From Paenibacillus profundus (GTDB lineage: Bacteria > Bacillota > Bacilli > Paenibacillales > Paenibacillaceae), in contig NZ_JAJNBZ010000013.1 in assembly GCF_021369635.1 (NCBI RefSeq), forward strand, positions 86,346-150,345: a stretch of 64,000 bases of DNA, given 5' to 3'. Positions 51,742 through 59,214 of this stretch are shown here, piece after piece; position 1 is the first letter of the stretch, and each line of letters starts with the position of its first letter. The position numbers were made by a program, and so were the translations under genes. The notes beneath the pieces are model-generated. The model did no database searches. It was not told the origin of the DNA and worked only from the letters and a program-made list of their open reading frames with translations.

Positions 51742-53070
51742 TCATGTGCACTGCCACCTATAGCCGCTGACTCGGCAACCGTCGCACCAGAACATATAGG
51801 CTATGCCGCCGCTGCCCCACATCCATTCCTCACCGTCAGACGTCGGCAGATCGGAATCGAGTTGGGCGATGAAGGCCATCTTCTCGCTGCAGTGCGGGCA
51901 GTGCAAATAATCGGCCCCTTGAATCCATGACGGCATTCCGCCGAGACGGTTCAGGTTCTCCCGGCTATTCGATAGCGCCCAATCCTGCGTCTGCCAGCGG
52001 CCTGATGCCGGCACGAGCTTGATCATTGCATCCCGCAGCGCTTCGGCTGGAAATTGCGGCTCCTGCGGCTCCGTTCCAGCCGCACTAGGATGCGGGTACG
52101 GCTCGCCTTGCTCATCATGAACGCAGAACAACTCACCTTCCTCCCAGCCTAGGCACGACAAGCATACTCCAAGCGTAATACGGGACAATGAGGCAATCAG
52201 GACGCCGTCCGGTATGCGTTCGAGTGTCAATAGACGATGAATCGGCTGACCGCATACGGAGCATGGGGCGGCGAGGCGGCCTCCGAACATGGCCGTCTCG
52301 TTCCGGTCGTCTGCCGCCGGAGTGGCGGGAGACAAGCCCCACGTAGGATGCTGTTCCCGCGCAAACCATACCGGACGTTCTGCGGTGAAGTCTTCCGGCC
52401 GAAATACAAGATGATAGGGCATATTCCCGTGCAGTTGTTCAAGCTCCCCTTCGGCGAGCCGGTAACCGGCTTCCTCAAGCAGCAAGTCTAACGGGTACCG
52501 GACGGCCTCCGCCTGGCTGCCATCTCGGTGCAGCCGTTCGATCCGCTCGATGACCGCACGGAGCGCCGGCTCGGTTCGTGCTTCCAGCAGCGCATTCAAG
52601 CTGTGGCCGAATGCCGGATCGTTCACTTCCGCATCGTGTAATGTATGTATCCATTGTTCGATGTCCTTCTCATGGGCAGCCCTGCAGAACCATGCGCTAT
52701 AATAAGCGTTTTCATTCGGCTGCAATCGGAACAGCTCTTCAACATAGGACGACAGCTTGTCCGGACATTGCAGGCTGGCATAGGCGATCGCATCCGCTGC
52801 GCCCTCATGAGCAGGGTTCGACCGTAAATGTTTCATGGCTGCCTGGATGACTTCATCCCAATTCTCCATAGCGAGCAGGCCGAAAGCCGTGCCGAGCACA
52901 GTCGAACCTTCAGATATCCGCTCCATGAACGCGATAACGAACACGGATATTTGCTTCGGATCACAGCTAGAAATGGCAAATAACTGCTCGAATACGGCTT
53001 GGGATGCCCTTTCCTGCAGAAAAGCCTCTACTAATTGATCTACATAAGGAGTCATGCTTCCATCCTTCAA
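51742..53070 (-). CDS. unknown protein, C-terminus YwqG (DUF1963)-like with zinc-type Cys pairs
   Basis: 442 residues. The N-terminal 200 residues are helical and repeat-like (DEVIQAAMKHLRSNPAHEGAADAIAYASLQCPDKLSSYVEEL), like an armadillo or HEAT array. The C-terminus has a CSVCGQPIH and CLSC pair, then RLGGMPSWIQGADYLHCPHCSEKMAFIAQLDSDLP and YMFWCDGCRVSGYRWQC. GGxPxWxQ, CPxC and xxFIAQLDxD resemble the YwqG/DUF1963 family, often found beside SMI1/KNR4 genes. TTG at 53070 is preferred (AGGAGG nine bases upstream); ATG at 53055 is the alternative. First of the 49.5-53.1 kb immunity-like cluster. Confidence 0.6.
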   Translation of the reverse strand: MKDGSMTPYVDQLVEAFLQERASQAVFEQLFAISSCDPKQISVFVIAFMERISEGSTVLGTAFGLLAMENWDEVIQAAMKHLRSNPAHEGAADAIAYASLQCPDKLSSYVEELFRLQPNENAYYSAWFCRAAHEKDIEQWIHTLHDAEVNDPAFGHSLNALLEARTEPALRAVIERIERLHRDGSQAEAVRYPLDLLLEEAGYRLAEGELEQLHGNMPYHLVFRPEDFTAERPVWFAREQHPTWGLSPATPAADDRNETAMFGGRLAAPCSVCGQPIHRLLTLERIPDGVLIASLSRITLGVCLSCLGWEEGELFCVHDEQGEPYPHPSAAGTEPQEPQFPAEALRDAMIKLVPASGRWQTQDWALSNSRENLNRLGGMPSWIQGADYLHCPHCSEKMAFIAQLDSDLPTSDGEEWMWGSGGIAYMFWCDGCRVSGYRWQCT

Positions 53071-53328
53071 CCCGTTCACCCTCCTTTTTTCTTCCCTAAT
53101 TAAATTGTAAAGCCCCGACAACCCGCTGTCCATTCCACGCAACTTGCCCCTTTCTTACCTTATATTCGGCGGCAAGCGTGTAAAGCTGTATACATCGGTG
53201 CTTCAACCAATCGCAAATTCTGAGTGTTGTGGAGAATGGACAAAGGGTGTCTGAGAAAGAACATACCTTTACGTGAGCTCGAGCACTGCCTCAGAGAATA
53301 TCCGCTACCTGACCGCACGAAACAACAA

Positions 53329-53353
53329 AACGGAGCGGCTGAGCCGCTCCGTT
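53329..53353 (-). terminator. terminator of the exopolysaccharide operon
   Basis: AACGGAGCGGCT and AGCCGCTCCGTT pair almost to the tip; TTTTGTTGTTTCG follows on the minus strand. It closes the 61.6-53.3 kb operon. Confidence 0.85.
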
Positions 53354-53360
53354 CCGTTCA

Positions 53361-54320
53361 TTAAGGATTCACTTTTTCGTACCAAGCTCGCAGGTGATGC
53401 ACGGCAACCCCTCCGTAAGACGGATGGTCGACACTTTGCCGCCCTACCTCCTGCAAATGTTCTTCAAAATAGTTCACGGACTTGCTATGAAAGGTAACGA
53501 AGTCGCCCTCGTCCGTCGGTCCAAGCTCAACGCCGATCAGAATCTTCTTGTTCGCACTTTCTGCTTCTGCGAGCATATCGATTGCTAAATCGTAAATGGA
53601 ATCCGAATGATCCCGGTAGGCCATAATGGTAAGCGAATCGAAGCGCTCAAGCATCCATCCGCTGAGGCTGCCTCCGCCTTCTGACGCTTCAATGCGATGA
53701 AGCCAGAAAGGAACGTCTGCCGCAATGTACAAGCCTGCTGCACGGGCCTCGCTCAGCCAGCGGGTCATATTGTGCGACCATTCGCGCACAATCCGGCTTT
53801 GATCCCCCTTCCAGCCTCGCAGCAGATACGGTTCCACATCGAGATGGACACCTGTAAACTGCTCTTTCGGCCCGGCTTGTTCATTGTAATTGGCAACCCA
53901 ACGGATGAATTCCGTGCCCTCCTCCTGCTTATCGGCCCGCGCCCACTCCGGACTCCCTTTTAAAGCGTGAACGTCAATGCCAGCCTCGTGCGCTTTTCGA
54001 ATAAATTGACGGTATTCCACCTCCCTCACGTCAGTGCTTATCTGCACGAATATTAAATTGACTTGATTGTCTTTGCTGAAGGATATGACCTCATCCGGGG
54101 CGTCCCGAATCCATTCGGTGTCCCAGAGCCATGTCGCTTTTGTCTGCTTCGCTCCCGCGGAGTAGAACAGCAGCGGCGTGACTGCAAAGAAGCACAGTAA
54201 CAGAATGAGTGTAGTCCATCGCTTATGTCTGAACCGGGTGTAACGCTTTATTACCCGCGCGCTCGGGCGCACGGAGGCTCTGTCTTTATTAGACAAGAAC
54301 AGCCTCTTCCCATTCTTCAT
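53361..54320 (-). CDS. membrane-anchored TIM-barrel protein, probable glycan-acting enzyme
   Basis: 319 residues. A basic N-terminus is followed by a membrane segment (WTTLILLLCFFAVTPLLFYSA) and an extracytoplasmic barrel: ATWLWDTEWIRDAPDEVISFSKDNQVNLIFVQIS, YRQFIRKAHEAGIDVHALKG, FTGVHLDVEPYLL (a DxE pair on strand 4, as in GH18-like hydrolases), GLYIAADVPFWLHRI and FDSLTIMAYRDHSDSIYDLA. The barrel and acidic pair suggest a polysaccharide hydrolase or deacetylase-like partner of the synthase encoded upstream. Overlaps the dehydrogenase gene by 32 bases. Last gene of the operon. Exact family not recognised. Confidence 0.6.
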   Translation of the reverse strand: MKNGKRLFLSNKDRASVRPSARVIKRYTRFRHKRWTTLILLLCFFAVTPLLFYSAGAKQTKATWLWDTEWIRDAPDEVISFSKDNQVNLIFVQISTDVREVEYRQFIRKAHEAGIDVHALKGSPEWARADKQEEGTEFIRWVANYNEQAGPKEQFTGVHLDVEPYLLRGWKGDQSRIVREWSHNMTRWLSEARAAGLYIAADVPFWLHRIEASEGGGSLSGWMLERFDSLTIMAYRDHSDSIYDLAIDMLAEAESANKKILIGVELGPTDEGDFVTFHSKSVNYFEEHLQEVGRQSVDHPSYGGVAVHHLRAWYEKVNP

Positions 54321-55650
54321 TGGAGCTTGGCTGCGCCGTATAACCCAACTTGTAAATGTTCGGTCGTTTAATACCTTTGAAAGCGTTACGAGTATCCAAA
54401 ATCGGGATATTCAAATCAGCGAGTTCTTCATAATCAAACGATTGATGATTCGTAATCAGCACCATGCAGTCATACGTTTTGAAGGTTGGCAGGTTGTAAT
54501 CGATTGTGCACACCGTCTTGCCTGTCTTATTTTTAAAGTGAATCGCATGCGGATCGTAATAATCGACTTGAGCACCGCTCGCCTTAAACAACTCATAGAT
54601 TTCAAGACCCGGGGATTCCCGCAAATCATCGATATTCGGTTTGTAGGCCATGCCGAGAATTAATATTTTCGAATTTCTAAGCGATTTTGAGCCTTCGTTC
54701 AGTATCCGGGATGTTTTCTCCATAACATGGTACGGCATATTGGCATTGGTCGCTTGGGCGATATCGATAAACTTGCTGTAGAAACGGAAGCCCTTCGCTT
54801 TCCAGGACAAGTACATCGGATCAAGCGGGATGCAATGTCCGCCGATGCCCGGTCCAGGATAGAACGGCATGAATCCGAACGGCTTCGTTGCAGCGGCATC
54901 GATGACCTCCCAAATGTCGATGCACATCCGATCGCACATCATCGCCATTTCATTAATGAATGCGATGTTCACGCTGCGGAACGTGTTCTCCAGCAGCTTC
55001 GACATTTCAGCCACCTTCGTGGAAGATACCGGAACGACGGATTCCACGATGTGTCCGTACAGAGCGGCCCCAAGCTCCAAGCACGCCGGCGTCGCGCCGC
55101 CTATCACTTTCGGCGTATTGAACGTATTATACTTTTCGTTGGACGGATCGACACGTTCCGGCGAGAAGCAGAGGAAGAAATCTTCACCCGCACGATACCC
55201 GATCGCTTCGATTTCCCGCTGAATGAGCTCTTCCGTCGTTCCCGGATACGTCGTGCTTTCCAGCGTAATCATCAGCCCTTTTTTCATATAACGCTTCAGC
55301 TGTTCGACAACCTGCGTAATATAAGAAGTGTCCGGATCCTGATTCTCGCTCAGCGGAGTAGGCACGCAGATGCTGACCGCGTTCAGCAATTGAATATGAC
55401 TGTAATCGCTCGTAGCAAACAATCTTCCTGTGTTCATGCATTCCATCAAGGTTTCATCGCTCACATCTTTAATATAAGAGTGACCTGTATGAATCTTCTC
55501 AACTTTTGTAGGGTCCACGTCGATCCCAACCACCTGAAATCCTTGTTTGCACATCTCGATAGCAAGCGGCAGACCGACATAACCTAGACCAATCACTCCG
55601 ACGACAGACGTTTTGTGTTCGATGGCATGTTTCAAATTAGCAGCATACAT
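54289..55650 (-). CDS. nucleotide-sugar dehydrogenase (UDP-HexNAc/UDP-glucose 6-dehydrogenase family)
   Basis: 453 residues. An N-terminal NAD domain has GVIGLGYVGLPLAIEMCKQGFQVVGIDVDP. SICVPTPLSENQDPDTSYI and LESTTYPGTTEEL follow. The middle domain carries FLCFSPERVDPSN and the catalytic Cys in PGPGIGGHCIPLDPMYLSWKAKG. A C-terminal ILGMAYKPNIDDLRESPGLEI completes it. The VPTPL/TTYPGTTE type matches the WbpA/WecC branch that oxidises UDP-GlcNAc or UDP-ManNAc to uronic acids; UDP-glucose is possible. It supplies an acidic sugar nucleotide to the GT2 synthase. Start ATG at 55650 (GTG at 55656 also possible). Operon. Confidence 0.9.
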   Translation of the reverse strand: MYAANLKHAIEHKTSVVGVIGLGYVGLPLAIEMCKQGFQVVGIDVDPTKVEKIHTGHSYIKDVSDETLMECMNTGRLFATSDYSHIQLLNAVSICVPTPLSENQDPDTSYITQVVEQLKRYMKKGLMITLESTTYPGTTEELIQREIEAIGYRAGEDFFLCFSPERVDPSNEKYNTFNTPKVIGGATPACLELGAALYGHIVESVVPVSSTKVAEMSKLLENTFRSVNIAFINEMAMMCDRMCIDIWEVIDAAATKPFGFMPFYPGPGIGGHCIPLDPMYLSWKAKGFRFYSKFIDIAQATNANMPYHVMEKTSRILNEGSKSLRNSKILILGMAYKPNIDDLRESPGLEIYELFKASGAQVDYYDPHAIHFKNKTGKTVCTIDYNLPTFKTYDCMVLITNHQSFDYEELADLNIPILDTRNAFKGIKRPNIYKLGYTAQPSSNEEWEEAVLV

Positions 55651-55690
55651 GTTCACAGGTTCCACCTTCCATACTTTCTATTTTTTATGT

Positions 55691-56494
55691 CTAGAAGCAA
55701 CGACTGAGTCTTTCATCTAATTCAACGGGCGAGAACGGCTTCGTAATGTAGTCGTTGACGCCTTGTTGATAGCAATAGTCTATTGTCTGCTCCACCCGCT
55801 GTTCGGACAGAATGACGATTTTCGGAGCAGGGTTCAGATTCATCTTCTGAATGTGGGAAATGAACGGCAAGCCATTAATGCCATATAAATTCAACTCGGT
55901 TAATATGAGATCGAACGGCTCGGAATGGATGCGGTCCAAAGCGGAATAGGCATCTTCCGCTTCGTACACTTCGTACCCCTTCATCGTAAGCCATATGTTC
56001 AGAAATTCCCGGACGCTCTCATCATGGTCGACCACTAGAATCCGTCTGGCATCCATAGGCCGCAGCTCATCATGCAGAACCCGGATATCGGAATAGGCGC
56101 CCCCGACCGTCAATTCGGCCAAGCGGCCCTCGATCAGTTCTTCGATCTCCGCAGCATCAGCAACGGCAGCAATTGCGCATACAATCGGCTGGCCGGCAAA
56201 CTTTTGCTCAAGCAGCATCTTTAACTGGAGCGCATAATAATGCGTTTCATCAAGAGCCGCTCGTCGCAGCATAATCGCAATCAGGTGGTGCGAATCTTCG
56301 ATCATCAACTCGAATGAAATTGTACGCTCCGCCTTCAGCCAATTGCTTATTTCTCCCTCCCACGCACGGCCCATCGAACCGGCATGAATGAAGATGATTC
56401 CTAGTTGATGCTCGGGATCATTCGAACAGAGATGATGCACCGTCTGTTTAAAAGACGGAACGAATTCGGATTGCTGTTCTGCAGTGTGCAGCAT
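55691..56494 (-). CDS. degenerate receiver (pseudo-REC) protein with GGDEF-like N-terminus
   Basis: 267 residues. The C-terminal 120 are a response-regulator receiver: RRILVVDHDESVREFLNIWL (acidic pocket Asp156 and Asp158), PFDLILTELNLYGINGL, KIVILSEQ (Ser230 at the Thr/Ser switch) and NDYITKPFSP (Lys252). The phospho-acceptor should be the Asp after FDLILT, and here it is Glu200. The protein would therefore be non-phosphorylatable, perhaps locked active. The N-terminal half (LGIIFIHAGSMG, IEDSHHLIAIMLRRAALDETHYYALQLKMLLEQKF) has the spacing of a GGDEF domain but lacks the motif. No output domain. Operon context suggests that it controls the synthase. Confidence 0.75.
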   Translation of the reverse strand: MLHTAEQQSEFVPSFKQTVHHLCSNDPEHQLGIIFIHAGSMGRAWEGEISNWLKAERTISFELMIEDSHHLIAIMLRRAALDETHYYALQLKMLLEQKFAGQPIVCAIAAVADAAEIEELIEGRLAELTVGGAYSDIRVLHDELRPMDARRILVVDHDESVREFLNIWLTMKGYEVYEAEDAYSALDRIHSEPFDLILTELNLYGINGLPFISHIQKMNLNPAPKIVILSEQRVEQTIDYCYQQGVNDYITKPFSPVELDERLSRCF

Positions 56495-56547
56495 AAACGG
56501 TTAATACCACCTTTCCTTATCGCTAAGTTAATGTTGAACATGGACCT

Positions 56548-57936
56548 TTAGGCCGATTTCACTTGTTCGCTCTTTTCCTTCCAGCTTTGACGGGTCATTG
56601 CGCCCCAAGAGTTGTTCTTCTGAAAGTATTGAATATGTCCTTGAATCCGCCATAAGCTCCCGAGCTGGCGATAGCCGAAGAACATGAGCACGCTGAAGGC
56701 CAGCATGCGGAACATGTCGCTAACTCTCGGGTAACGCTTAAAGGCGATTTCTTCGATCAAGAGCGATCCGATAGCTAACAGAAGCCCAGACAAGAAGTTG
56801 ATCGTCAGGAACACACCGACGATATTCCAGCTTGTCATGTCGTACAGTGCGTAGCCGATCAGAGAGAGCAGACCCGTAATTTTAAAGTACGGATTGAGCG
56901 CTTCAAAAATGATCGTATACGGGAGCGACAGCATGCCGAATACTTTGTACTTCGGACGAAACGTCATATCATAATTCTCGATCATATTTTTCAGATTTCC
57001 CCGTCCCCAGCGCTTGCGCTGATTGGACAAAATATGATACGTGTCCGGAGCCTGAGTCCAGCAGACAGCTTCCGGACAGAAGGCAATGCGGTAAGGCAAT
57101 TTATTTTCCAGCATATAGCGATGCAGCTTGATGATGATGTTCATGTCTTCACCCGGATAACCGCCACGGTAACCGCCGACTTTAATAATGTAGTCTTTGC
57201 GGAACAGTCCGAATGCGCCGGATACGATAATGAGTCCGTTAATCGCGCTCCACCCGATGCGTCCGCCGAGGAATGCCTTTAAATACTCGCACGTCTGAAA
57301 CATCGGCCACCATTTCTTCGGCAGGCGAACCTCCTTGACTGTGCCGTTCTCAATCGTGCAGCCGTTGGCGATACGCACGTTGCCGCCGATGGCGACGTAT
57401 TCTTCGGGATTGGACATATACATATTTGCCATTTGAATGAGCGAATCTTTCTCCAGCAAGGAATCCGCATCAATCGACGAGATGAGCGGATAATGCGAGA
57501 AATTAATGCCCGCATTCAGCGAGTCCGCCTTACCGCCGTTCAGCTTGTCGATGACATACAAATGCGGATATTCCGGATTGTGATAGATTGCTTTAATCTT
57601 CGTGCAATTAACTGAATATCGAACCGCCAAGTTGTCCATGTGGAACAGCTCGAACTCGTCGATAAGCACCTTCATCGTCTCATCTGTGGATCCGTCATTG
57701 ATAACGATGACTTCATAGGTCGGATAGTTGAGCGTCATCAACGATCTGACATTTTCAATAATAGTCAGCTCTTCGTTATAGGACGGAACAAGCAGGGATA
57801 CGGGCGGAACGTGCTCCGATCCCACCAAGCTTCCGCTTAACGCGTATCGTTTTCTCCGCACAATGGAGAAGACGCTCTTCAATGAAAAGAGCATAATGCC
57901 GAAATATATAGTGTTGACGATGATGACATAATACAT
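56548..57936 (-). CDS. processive GT2 polysaccharide synthase, membrane-embedded
   Basis: 462 residues. One N-terminal TM (VIIVNTIYFGIMLFSLKSVF) precedes a cytoplasmic GT2 domain: VSLLVPSYNEELTIIENVRSLMTLNYPTYEVIVINDGSTDET (UDP site), YPLISSIDADSLLEKDSL (DxD), GGYPGEDMNIIIKLHRYM (catalytic ED) and LSNQRKRWGRGNLKN (QxxRW acceptor site). Three or four TMs follow at the C-terminus (IFEALNPYFKITGLLSLIGYALY, IVGVFLTINFLSGLLLAIGSLLI). The architecture is that of hyaluronan, PNAG and cellulose synthases, which both polymerise and extrude. Product unknown; an amino-sugar/uronic polymer is suggested by the dehydrogenase. Confidence 0.9.
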   Translation of the reverse strand: MYYVIIVNTIYFGIMLFSLKSVFSIVRRKRYALSGSLVGSEHVPPVSLLVPSYNEELTIIENVRSLMTLNYPTYEVIVINDGSTDETMKVLIDEFELFHMDNLAVRYSVNCTKIKAIYHNPEYPHLYVIDKLNGGKADSLNAGINFSHYPLISSIDADSLLEKDSLIQMANMYMSNPEEYVAIGGNVRIANGCTIENGTVKEVRLPKKWWPMFQTCEYLKAFLGGRIGWSAINGLIIVSGAFGLFRKDYIIKVGGYRGGYPGEDMNIIIKLHRYMLENKLPYRIAFCPEAVCWTQAPDTYHILSNQRKRWGRGNLKNMIENYDMTFRPKYKVFGMLSLPYTIIFEALNPYFKITGLLSLIGYALYDMTSWNIVGVFLTINFLSGLLLAIGSLLIEEIAFKRYPRVSDMFRMLAFSVLMFFGYRQLGSLWRIQGHIQYFQKNNSWGAMTRQSWKEKSEQVKSA

Positions 57937-57967
57937 CGCGAAATAGCCGTAGTTGAGAAGTAAATCT

Positions 57968-59161
57968 CTAAGCAGAATAATCGCCTCCTATGCCGCGAAT
58001 GTTTGGTACGGATGATGCTTGGCCGAAATATTGCTCGTACAGCGACTGTTTCGTGTGAGCGCCCGATATCTGCTTGCGCCGGTTGGCGAAGAAATGCTCA
58101 CGCAGGAGCTCCTCATGAATACGGTCTTTGGCCATGTCGGATTTGAAGGGGTCATCTCTTTCCAGCGCTGCCTCACACAGCGTTCGGAATCCTGCATCTC
58201 CCATCATGGCTAAGCTTTTCGCGCTGTGATAGCGCACCCACCAGTCAGAATCGGTTAATGCTTGCTTCAGCGCAGGTATGCTGCCTTCGTAGCCGAATTG
58301 TCCAAGCGACTCTGCAACAGCCGCACGGATTTCCCCTTCCGGATCGGTCAACCATGAGCAGATGGTTTCCTCCGGGAGAATATTGCCGGCACGAACAAGC
58401 ATTTTAACTGCAAGGGAACGTATTTCTTTGTCGTCACTGTCAGCAAGTCGGAGCAGGGCAGGCGTTAAAGTGACGCCTGTCTGTCCGCGTAAAGCGAGCA
58501 ATGCGGTCTTCACCAGATTGTGATCCCGATCCTCCATGCATTGAAGGAGCAGCGGCGTCACATCAAGGGATGTCTCCTCCAGCACCTCGGCTGCATTCAA
58601 ATAGTTCCCTTTCCGGTGACGGGTCAGCTGCTGCAACATCACATACAGCTGGTCCAGATGCTCCGCGCACTTGGCAACGGATCGGGCTAATACGTGCAGT
58701 AGCGGTCCGTCTTTTTCCTGCTTCATCAGCTCAATCAAGGGTTCAACCGCCTGCGCGGATCTCATGCCCCCAAGACGGTAAGCTGCTTTCATTTGCTTCG
58801 CATAGAACATACTGCTAAGTTGTTTCCTATCCAGCTGCACGAGGTCCATGTCCTCGCACAGAGCGGTCAGCTTCTGCCGCTGTGCTCCCCGGAATTTTTC
58901 AATCCACTCCATCAACTTGTCCTGTATGACTCGCGTTTCTAATGGACTAAGCGGTCCCTTAGGCGGTTGGAACGGGTCTGGATCAACGATATGCCGCTGC
59001 AAGTAGACGAAATAGGGTTGATGCTTCTCCAGCAATGCTGACCGTTTCCGCTCCAACATAATGCTGCGTGCTTTCATCGTGAGCAAAATCAGCACTCCGA
59101 ATCCGATTAAGCCAAGACACACGTAAATGAAAGCTACGGCAAGGTCCAAATTGGAAAACAT
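57968..59161 (-). CDS. membrane-anchored HEAT-repeat protein of the exopolysaccharide operon
   Basis: 397 residues. One TM at the N-terminus (VAFIYVCLGLIGFGVLILLTM) is followed by a helical array of HEAT/armadillo-type repeats: LGGMRSAQAVEPLIELMKQEKDGPLLHVLARSVAKCAEHLDQLYVMLQQL, LKTALLALRGQTGVTLTPALLRLADSDDKEIRSLAVKMLVRAG, GEIRAAVAESLGQFGYEGSIPALKQALTDSDWWVRYHSAKSLAMMGDAG. Such arrays scaffold protein partners. Between the synthase and the glycoside hydrolase-like gene it may link the two or carry the signalling input. The gap to the synthase is 31 bases, so the genes are tightly coupled. Confidence 0.8.
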   Translation of the reverse strand: MFSNLDLAVAFIYVCLGLIGFGVLILLTMKARSIMLERKRSALLEKHQPYFVYLQRHIVDPDPFQPPKGPLSPLETRVIQDKLMEWIEKFRGAQRQKLTALCEDMDLVQLDRKQLSSMFYAKQMKAAYRLGGMRSAQAVEPLIELMKQEKDGPLLHVLARSVAKCAEHLDQLYVMLQQLTRHRKGNYLNAAEVLEETSLDVTPLLLQCMEDRDHNLVKTALLALRGQTGVTLTPALLRLADSDDKEIRSLAVKMLVRAGNILPEETICSWLTDPEGEIRAAVAESLGQFGYEGSIPALKQALTDSDWWVRYHSAKSLAMMGDAGFRTLCEAALERDDPFKSDMAKDRIHEELLREHFFANRRKQISGAHTKQSLYEQYFGQASSVPNIRGIGGDYSA

Positions 59162-59214
59162 TTGACGTTTGCCTCCTTTTATCGGTTAAAGTCGCGCGCC
59201 ATTGGCCGCTAAAG

